The notes under the pieces: model-generated
The model's database searches: none
The model's input: only the letters and a program-made list of their open reading frames with translations
Told to the model about the DNA's origin: nothing
Assembly (NCBI GenBank): GCA_964622835.1
Contig: CAZUSA010000006.1
Location: 1 to 20,378 of the forward strand
Reading direction: 5' to 3'
DNA length: 20,378 bases
Source of the DNA: JABIKK01 sp964622835
Lineage (GTDB): Archaea; Nanobdellota; Nanobdellia; SCGC-AAA011-G17; UBA489
Program-made: the position numbers and the translations under genes
Part shown: positions 14,627 to 20,378 of the stretch, piece after piece
How positions within the stretch are numbered: position 1 is the first letter of the stretch
How the letters are laid out: each line of letters starts with the position of its first letter

Positions 14627-15132
14627 AAGGAACCGAAGCTGAATATATTATTCCTTTGCGCAAGGAAGTTCGTAAAGTACCCAAGTATGATCGTACAAAA
14701 AAAGCAGTTCGTGCTGTTCGCGCATTCTTAGAACACCATACAAAGTCTGAAAATGTTTGGTTAGGGAGTGAATTAAATAGAAAATTACAAGAGAATGGTC
14801 GTAAGAATGTTGTTCCTCGTATTCATGTAGATGTTGTTAAAGATGAAGAAACCTACAAAGCAGAATTACATGGTTTTCCTATTGAGTTAGAAAAAGAGAG
14901 AAAGGCAAGAGAAGAAGCAAAGAAGAAAGGGAAACCAATTCAAGAAAAGAAAGTAGATGTAAAAGAAGAGAAGAAAGAAGCTGCAAACATCGTTGAAACA
15001 ACAACGCCAAAAGAACCAGCAAAAGAAGTTCCTGCTCCTCAAAAGAAAACAACAAAGAAAGTAGCTGAAAAACAACGTCACGAATCTATTGTTGCTAAAG
15101 CTGAAAAGCCAACGAACGAAAAAAAGAAATAA
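14623..15132 (+). CDS. rpl31e: Large-subunit ribosomal protein eL31 with long Lys/Glu tail
   Basis: eL31 lies near the peptide exit of the archaeal 50S subunit. The conserved core is residues 1-88: EYIIPLRKEVRKVPKYDRTK, RAVRAFLEHHTKSENVWLG (about 30-48), and KNVVPRIHVDVVKDEETYKA. Homologues usually end near there; this one continues for about 80 more residues of Lys, Glu, Ala, Pro and Thr (for example KAREEAKKKGKPIQEKK and APQKKTTKKVAEKQ), a low-complexity and probably disordered tail. The start overlaps the eL39 stop by ATGA. In many archaea aIF6 and eL20/LX follow eL31, but here the operon ends and meets a convergent gene 3 bp away. The core call is secure; the role of the tail is unknown. 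Confidence 0.93.
   Translation: MKGTEAEYIIPLRKEVRKVPKYDRTKKAVRAVRAFLEHHTKSENVWLGSELNRKLQENGRKNVVPRIHVDVVKDEETYKAELHGFPIELEKERKAREEAKKKGKPIQEKKVDVKEEKKEAANIVETTTPKEPAKEVPAPQKKTTKKVAEKQRHESIVAKAEKPTNEKKK
15119..15125 (-). terminator. T-run terminator for the surface protein gene
   Basis: Seven T on the minus strand starting 10 nt after the surface protein stop. The run lies inside the Lys codons at the end of eL31. Archaeal RNA polymerase terminates at T-runs without a hairpin, so this is a reasonable, unproven terminator. Confidence 0.45.
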
Positions 15133-15135
15133 TTT

Positions 15136-18100
15136 CTACCAACTCGGTGGTCCAAATTTACTCATTGTTTTTTTAGGTTGTGTGACAGGTATATTTTGTT
15201 GTTTTCCTTTTTTCCCAAACTGCGTCATGAGTAATATTGCTATTAATGCTACAACTGCTGTGATAAGACCTACCCATATCCAAATACTGATACCTTTTTC
15301 TTCTGTGATAACGGTTGCTCCACCATAGCCACCACTTGATCCTGTATTGGAGGAACTTCCTGTTGATCCTGACCCACTGCCTACACCTGTTGATGAGCTT
15401 GTTGTCGTAGTTGTTGTAGTGGTTCCACAGTCTGTTGGACAAGCAAAGACTGATTCTGTTGATCCACAGACTCCATCTCCACAGACAGATTGTTGTTGAT
15501 TGTTGTTATTGTTATTGTTATTGCCACTATCGTCATCATCACTATTATCAGAGTCGTCTCCTTCTCCAACGTCTACTTCTATTTTTGCGTCTTCATCATC
15601 TTGGTCTACTTTGAGTGATTTAATGTTAATATCATAATCATCATTCCCATTAAGATCTAAATTGATGAGATCACCTTCTTCTTCAATACTAAAGCTACTA
15701 AAGTCTGCGTCTGTTGATTTGAAACGTAATTTATCACTACTAAAGATACGATCTAAACGAATGTGATATTCATTGGCAAGTCCTTTGATGACGAGCATAT
15801 CATCTTCTTCCATAGTAAATTTATCTGCATCTCCATCATCGATGTCAAATTCAAATTCTGTTACTGTAGTGTTTAATGGAACACAAACACCGCTGGTACA
15901 AACATTGCTGCCGGCACAATCACTGTCAACCGAACAACTCGTACCACCAACACATTGGTTTGATGAACATGTTGCATTACCTGAACATGCACCGCAATTT
16001 AATGTTGTTCCACAACCATCACCGATACCACCACAGACTGCATTAAGATCTGCACAGGTGCTTGGCGTACACGTTCCTGTTCCTGTACACACATTATCTG
16101 TACATGTTTGTCCTAGCGCGCAGGTTCCGCAGTCAATGAGTGCACTACACCCATCAGTAACGTTACCACAATTTAAATTCACATCATCACAAGCATTAGT
16201 AACATTGAATGGCGTACACGTTCCAGGCGCACAGATGTTTGCTGTCCCACCGGCACCACAAGATTCACCTGCAACAGTACAGGTTCCACAATTCAATGTC
16301 GTTCCACAACCATCATCGACAGTTCCACAGTTAAGACCCAGATCTGTACAGGTGTTTGGTGTGCAAATAGTTGTATCATCGACGCACATAAAGGAACTAT
16401 CACACATTTTTCCAGGCGCACACGTCCCACAAACAACAAGCCCACCACATCCATCGGTTGCATTACCACAGGCCATACCCAAACAGGCAACGGCATCAGT
16501 AAGTGGTGTACAGGTTCCAGGCGCACAAACATTGGGTGTCCCACCGGCACCACAAGACTCACCAGTTAAAGTACAGGTTCCACAATTAACAGTATTGCCA
16601 CAACTATCAATAACAGTGCCACAGTTAAGACCTGCAGCAGAACAATCAAAGGGTGTGTCACAGGTACTTGTTTGTTCATCTGTGAAAAACGCTAGGGTAG
16701 GTTTTATTTGACTATCAGGATAATCAACAGTAACACTCGTCGAATCTGTAGACGATGAACCATATAAGAAGGTTGCACCATAATCAGTAACGCCTGCAGG
16801 GGACCCACCAATGCCAAGAGGTTGCAATCCACAAGTACTACTAACAGTTGAACTAAAATCAAGCACACCTGCCGTTTCATCAAGAGTAAAGGTTGTTAGT
16901 TCTTCAGCGCAAACAGGGAAAGGTCCAATAACAGGTGCTATAACATCGCCAAGAATACTAACAATGGTGGGGTTACTTCCACTACCTGTTTGGTAACTAA
17001 GAGTAAATGATTTTTGTATGGTTACTCCTGCCGTTTCTTGATCAGTACAATCAATAAAATCAAACGTTGTTGTATCACCAAGTTGTAAGTTTGTAAGGGT
17101 TTCTTCAACAGGCGTACATCCATCAATGTACACTTGAACATATGCTAAATATGCTTTATTGTTTATGAGTGTCAATGATGCTTCTGTTTCAGTAAAATCA
17201 AAAGCAGAACAAACAATTGCAGGATCATCCAAAGAACAATCAGGCAGTGTTGCTTGCAATGTAGAATTGTGACCAAAAGCTTCATAGGGTGTAGTCAACG
17301 TAAATGGAAGAGTAGAAGAGGTAAGGGTCATCAACGTGTTATCCCAATCACTGGTTGCACTTGTCCATACACCACCAAGAGATTCATAACCATTGCCAAG
17401 ATCAAGAACGCCACCACCCTTAACGGTAAGAGAGGTTTCACCAGCAACAACACCATCAGCATTAAGATCTATGGCTAGTGGGGGGACTATGGTGCCAGTA
17501 GTACCAGAAATAGTAGCAACATAAACGATATGTGAATATCCATTATAGATAAACAAACCTTCTGCAAGAACACCAGGCAGTGTAGAAGGTCCAAGAGCAA
17601 CAACAGTGGTTTTAGGAGCGCCTGAAACGAGCGTAGTAAAAGTTACTTGATTTGTCAGAGGATCATAAGAATCATAACGGTGGACAGAGCCAATTTCATC
17701 ACCATCAAGAAGATCATTAGCATCTCCATTCAGGATAAAGGAGTCACCCGCACCAATAACATAAAGATCAGGAGGTTGCACAGGGTTACCACTTCCATCG
17801 ATGGCAGGTGGTGCATCAATGAGTCCTTCAAGGAAGACAAGACTGTCACTTCCAGAACCAAAGTGAAGACCACCAACAGTAGTAAGATAGGGCACTGTAT
17901 ACGTTACATCAGCAGCATCAGTAAAGGTAAGTGTATAGGTATCATAACCAACAGCGTCAATGGAAAAAGGCGTTCTTGTCTGCTTTGTTCCATCATATGT
18001 CATATTAAAAGAACCAGGAAGTATTTTTGGTGTAGATAACACTTCAGGCAAACTCATCTGCGGAGATAATATAAGTGGTGTATCAGGAACAATCCTGTAA

Positions 18101-20378
18101 GCAAGAGAATGAAGAGTAAATGGTGTTGTTGTTGAACCAACCACCACTTCAGGTGTTGCATTAATGTGAACAAAAGAAGTATCAAGAACAAGACCGTCAA
18201 TCTGTAAACCGCTTGGTGTGAAACCATAATCATTTGAGAGAGGTCCATCTTGGACATCACCATCATTAAGTTGTAAGTGTGTTCCACCAAGATAAAAATC
18301 AATATCCCCAACATTACTAGATCCCCCAGCAACAGTAGTTACTACACCATCATTAAGAGAAATTTGCCGTAGTTTGAAATTGCCCGTATCATAAACATAA
18401 AGACTATTCGTTGAAGCATCAAAAGCAATTGTTGTTGGTGAAGAAAATTGAGCTACTGTACTACTACCATCCATATAACCAGGTGTTCCAACACCGGCAA
18501 TGGTCGTTACGACACCACCAATGAGTTCAAGTGACGGAGACGGAGAGAATGTTGGAACAATTTTTCGAATAACATGATTATTGGTATCGGCAACATAGAG
18601 GTTACCATTATTATCCAGGGTAATTCCTTGGGGGGCATTGAAGGCAGCATTGCCATCAGCACCATCAATATAACCAGGAACACAATTACCTGCAACTTCT
18701 ATAAGTTGTAGTCCGGAAACCAAACCAATACAGGCAGAACCAATGTCATTACAATGTTTACCATAAGCACGAATCATATTGTTACCTGTATCAGCAAAGT
18801 ACTCGTAACTAGTAGTTAGATCTCTCAATCCTGCAGTTGTATTGCTCATAGCAAAGTGGTCGACAGCATATTGATGGTCATTACCGATATAGTGGTTGGG
18901 TGCATCTTCACCACAATCTAAAGAGGTGTCTGCAGTTCGACCAGGCAAGGGATTAACTTTCCAAAGCCCATTGTTTAAACCACCTTGATTTTCTACCTTT
19001 TTAAGTTTGGTATTACCATTGTCAAAAACATAAAGACTATCAATTAAGGAAGAGGATCCTTGTTGAATGTATAAATCCTCAGGTGAATTAAACGCTGCAG
19101 TTAATGCATCCATATCAGTTGAGCCATCACCAACACTATCACCAAGAGTACCAGTACCTGCAATGGTAGTAACAATTGCTGTGGGATTTGAAGAATGAAG
19201 AGAACCACTAACGTTGAGTTGGCGAATAACATGATTGCCTGTATCTGCAACATAGAAGAGGTCTGGTTCTGCAAGACTTTGTACAATACCGCGAGGATTA
19301 TTAAACAATGCAAAATTTCCCGTACTATCTTCATAATCTGGAGGACTATTCGGATCTCCCGCAAGAGTATAGATCATCTGAGCAGAGGAGTTAAGGACAC
19401 GAATAGCATTATTTGTTGTGTCTACAAAAATAATGATACCATCTTCAAGTGCTAAAGAGTGACTTTCACCTAGAGGGGTGGTTGATGCAAGACCACTTAT
19501 TGTACTCGGGGGGGGTGTAGAATTGCTTTCCACTGTATTAAGAACAAACGGAACATTATTAGAAAGGAAGGTTGTTTCTCCTTCATTAAGGGTAAAAGTA
19601 ACATCATTAAAGTCTCCACCACTTACACCAAAGGTTACTTTAGGAAGAGGGTTCAATACAACATTAGTTATGGTAACTTCATAATCTTTGTTATTGGAAA
19701 GGTAATTACCTGTATCACCAAGGCTTAATGTTTCTTGCAAGTCGGGATACAAAAGATCCATTGATATGCTTGTTGTAGTACCAGAAACCGCGCTTGTTGC
19801 TGCAATAATAACATAATCTTGTGCACCAATTGAAACAGTTGTACCTATAAGATCAGTAAGGACACCATCTTGATCAACCAGAGTAGTAAGTCCGTTGTTA
19901 AAAAGAAGTTCGTATTCAAAGAATGCATCACTTGGTGTTATAGTGCCTGTTGGTTTCTTTAATGTTAAAATATCTTCAAAGGAGTCTGCCACAGAATACA
20001 CATAATCAGTAATGAATTGGCTGTTGATGGTTTCTACACCGTTAATGAATTTAGAAAAAGAAAGGGTTTGTGTTGTTGTTCCATCACTTGAACTAAATCC
20101 GGTGTTTGTTAGTGCATTTAATTGTTGCACATGATTTCGTAAAGGATTACGCAATTGTACGGAAGTAACATATTGATCGATAGGCGCACTGCCACTTCCT
20201 GCGTTGATCGAATATCCTGTGATATGTTGTCCTGTCGTGTGGATTGGGTCAAAAATAACATCTGACGTAAGAGGCCCATCAGCGAAGAAAACAAAGGATA
20301 CAGCAAGGAGAAGGAGCACATTTGTGAGAAGAGCACTATGATTGACACCTTGTTTTTTTAGTAGCTGAATAATAATCA
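15136..20378 (-). CDS. Giant membrane-anchored surface protein (NHL propeller, Cys-rich repeats)
   Basis: The frame is open to the right edge. The last two bases give TG on the minus strand, followed by codons for IIIQLLKKQG, so the start is probably an ATG whose A lies one base outside. The basic N-terminus and ALLTNVLLLLAVSFVFF form a signal peptide. An internal GTG at 20319 has no Shine-Dalgarno and would delete the basic part. About 1,747 residues. In order: a beta-rich region; several NHL repeats (about 19490-18290, with NLYVADTNNHVIRKI and LFYVADTGNHVIRQL), forming a propeller; unassigned beta-rich domains (18290-16680); five Cys repeats plus a shorter one (16665-15868); an acidic Asp/Asn region with eight consecutive Asn; a CGDGVCGSTE...CPTDCG motif; a Thr/Ser/Gly linker; a membrane helix (WIWVGLITAVVALIAILLM); and a basic tail ending KFGPPSW. 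Most likely a large adhesin or envelope protein; the ligand is unknown. Confidence 0.85.
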   Translation of the reverse strand, partial: IIIQLLKKQGVNHSALLTNVLLLLAVSFVFFADGPLTSDVIFDPIHTTGQHITGYSINAGSGSAPIDQYVTSVQLRNPLRNHVQQLNALTNTGFSSSDGTTTQTLSFSKFINGVETINSQFITDYVYSVADSFEDILTLKKPTGTITPSDAFFEYELLFNNGLTTLVDQDGVLTDLIGTTVSIGAQDYVIIAATSAVSGTTTSISMDLLYPDLQETLSLGDTGNYLSNNKDYEVTITNVVLNPLPKVTFGVSGGDFNDVTFTLNEGETTFLSNNVPFVLNTVESNSTPPPSTISGLASTTPLGESHSLALEDGIIIFVDTTNNAIRVLNSSAQMIYTLAGDPNSPPDYEDSTGNFALFNNPRGIVQSLAEPDLFYVADTGNHVIRQLNVSGSLHSSNPTAIVTTIAGTGTLGDSVGDGSTDMDALTAAFNSPEDLYIQQGSSSLIDSLYVFDNGNTKLKKVENQGGLNNGLWKVNPLPGRTADTSLDCGEDAPNHYIGNDHQYAVDHFAMSNTTAGLRDLTTSYEYFADTGNNMIRAYGKHCNDIGSACIGLVSGLQLIEVAGNCVPGYIDGADGNAAFNAPQGITLDNNGNLYVADTNNHVIRKIVPTFSPSPSLELIGGVVTTIAGVGTPGYMDGSSTVAQFSSPTTIAFDASTNSLYVYDTGNFKLRQISLNDGVVTTVAGGSSNVGDIDFYLGGTHLQLNDGDVQDGPLSNDYGFTPSGLQIDGLVLDTSFVHINATPEVVVGSTTTPFTLHSLAYRIVPDTPLILSPQMSLPEVLSTPKILPGSFNMTYDGTKQTRTPFSIDAVGYDTYTLTFTDAADVTYTVPYLTTVGGLHFGSGSDSLVFLEGLIDAPPAIDGSGNPVQPPDLYVIGAGDSFILNGDANDLLDGDEIGSVHRYDSYDPLTNQVTFTTLVSGAPKTTVVALGPSTLPGVLAEGLFIYNGYSHIVYVATISGTTGTIVPPLAIDLNADGVVAGETSLTVKGGGVLDLGNGYESLGGVWTSATSDWDNTLMTLTSSTLPFTLTTPYEAFGHNSTLQATLPDCSLDDPAIVCSAFDFTETEASLTLINNKAYLAYVQVYIDGCTPVEETLTNLQLGDTTTFDFIDCTDQETAGVTIQKSFTLSYQTGSGSNPTIVSILGDVIAPVIGPFPVCAEELTTFTLDETAGVLDFSSTVSSTCGLQPLGIGGSPAGVTDYGATFLYGSSSTDSTSVTVDYPDSQIKPTLAFFTDEQTSTCDTPFDCSAAGLNCGTVIDSCGNTVNCGTCTLTGESCGAGGTPNVCAPGTCTPLTDAVACLGMACGNATDGCGGLVVCGTCAPGKMCDSSFMCVDDTTICTPNTCTDLGLNCGTVDDGCGTTLNCGTCTVAGESCGAGGTANICAPGTCTPFNVTNACDDVNLNCGNVTDGCSALIDCGTCALGQTCTDNVCTGTGTCTPSTCADLNAVCGGIGDGCGTTLNCGACSGNATCSSNQCVGGTSCSVDSDCAGSNVCTSGVCVPLNTTVTEFEFDIDDGDADKFTMEEDDMLVIKGLANEYHIRLDRIFSSDKLRFKSTDADFSSFSIEEEGDLINLDLNGNDDYDINIKSLKVDQDDEDAKIEVDVGEGDDSDNSDDDDSGNNNNNNNNQQQSVCGDGVCGSTESVFACPTDCGTTTTTTTTSSSTGVGSGSGSTGSSSNTGSSGGYGGATVITEEKGISIWIWVGLITAVVALIAILLMTQFGKKGKQQNIPVTQPKKTMSKFGPPSW
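15168..15174 (+). terminator. T-run terminator for the eS19-eL39-eL31 operon
   Basis: Seven T on the plus strand, 36 nt after the eL31 stop, inside the last codons of the convergent surface protein gene (its MSK segment). It mirrors the run used by the opposite strand. Confidence 0.45.
15499..15522 (-). repeat. Asn-codon tract (eight AAT/AAC codons)
   Basis: Eight consecutive Asn codons, mixing AAT and AAC, followed by three Gln codons, between the acidic region and the CGDGVC motif of the surface protein. The mixed codons make this an amino-acid repeat more than a pure microsatellite, but copy number could still vary. Confidence 0.8.
16079..16666 (-). repeat. 294-bp tandem supra-repeat in the Cys-rich region
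   Basis: Two copies of about 98 codons each, offset by exactly 294 bp (for example TTCCAGGCGCACA at 16515 and 16221, CCACAGTTAAGACC at 16619 and 16325). Each holds two Cys modules: one with NCGTCT-x4-ESCGAGGT and one with CGN-x-TDGC. Near-identical DNA in parts points to an internal duplication that is younger than the single-module repeats. Outer boundaries are approximate. Confidence 0.75.

Noticed and set aside
15136..16700. CRISPR-like or short tandem DNA repeats
   Set aside because: The periodicity comes from protein repeats with diverged DNA and no constant spacer structure; no cas genes are present.
15773..16711. Plus-strand 312-codon frame rich in Pro, Val and Gln
   Set aside because: Antisense to the Cys-rich repeats of the surface protein; it is long only because the repeat codons avoid stops in that frame.
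19508..19515. Run of eight G as a phase-variation tract
   Set aside because: The run encodes Pro codons in an intact frame; length variation cannot be judged from one sequence, and sequencing slippage is as likely.
20118..20348. 76-codon frame starting with GTG after a GGTG-like sequence at the 5' end of the surface gene
   Set aside because: It is in another frame from the 1.7-kb-codon protein and stops soon; the main frame already extends to the window edge with a signal peptide.

Overview
The window looks like a scaffold piece from an uncultured archaeon, most plausibly a DPANN lineage of the Woesearchaeota/Pacearchaeota type. It encodes an archaeal/eukaryotic-type information apparatus: PCNA, TFS, RpoL, MBF1, aRF1, eS19, eL39, eL31, a METTL5-like methyltransferase and an S26B signal peptidase. 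DNA is AT-rich, genes are tightly packed, and most first genes have a TATA box about 23-27 bp before the ATG, which is the leaderless archaeal pattern. Large Cys-rich secreted proteins, a membrane thioredoxin-fold protein and a pilin-like short membrane protein fit the DPANN assignment. The lineage is inference from gene content; no 16S rRNA gene is present.

Layout. 1-1892 (minus): 5' part of a secreted Cys-rich protein that runs off the left edge. 1947-4248 (minus): PCNA, preceded by the run RpoL > signal peptidase > TFS > small OB-fold protein. 4294-8129 (minus): ScpB > GT2 glycosyltransferase > membrane thioredoxin-like protein > MBF1 > METTL5-like methyltransferase, joined by short gaps or start/stop overlaps. 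8160-11844 (minus): release factor aRF1 and valyl-tRNA synthetase, separated by a 100-N scaffold gap flanked by an exact 55-bp duplication; the gap is almost certainly spurious. 11896-11969 (minus): tRNA-Phe(GAA). 12056-15132 (plus): pilin-like protein, cysteinyl-tRNA synthetase, and the eS19-eL39-eL31 ribosomal protein operon. 15136-20378 (minus): a very large membrane-anchored surface protein, convergent with eL31 with 3 bp between stop codons, whose start codon appears to be cut off by one base at the right edge.

How it fits together. Most of the window is housekeeping: translation (two aminoacyl-tRNA synthetases, tRNA, release factor, three ribosomal proteins, rRNA methyltransferase), transcription (RpoL, TFS, MBF1) and replication/chromosome maintenance (PCNA, OB protein, ScpB). 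A second theme is the cell surface: two Cys-rich exported proteins, a signal peptidase that could process them, a membrane-anchored CxxC thioredoxin-fold protein that could handle their disulfides, a processive-type glycosyltransferase, and a pilin-like protein. I see no CRISPR array, transposon, integrase or defence island. The most unusual items are the NIKD variant in aRF1, the Asp in place of a zinc-ligand Cys in CysS, the giant NHL/Cys-repeat surface protein, the possible oxidative-folding set, and the false assembly gap.
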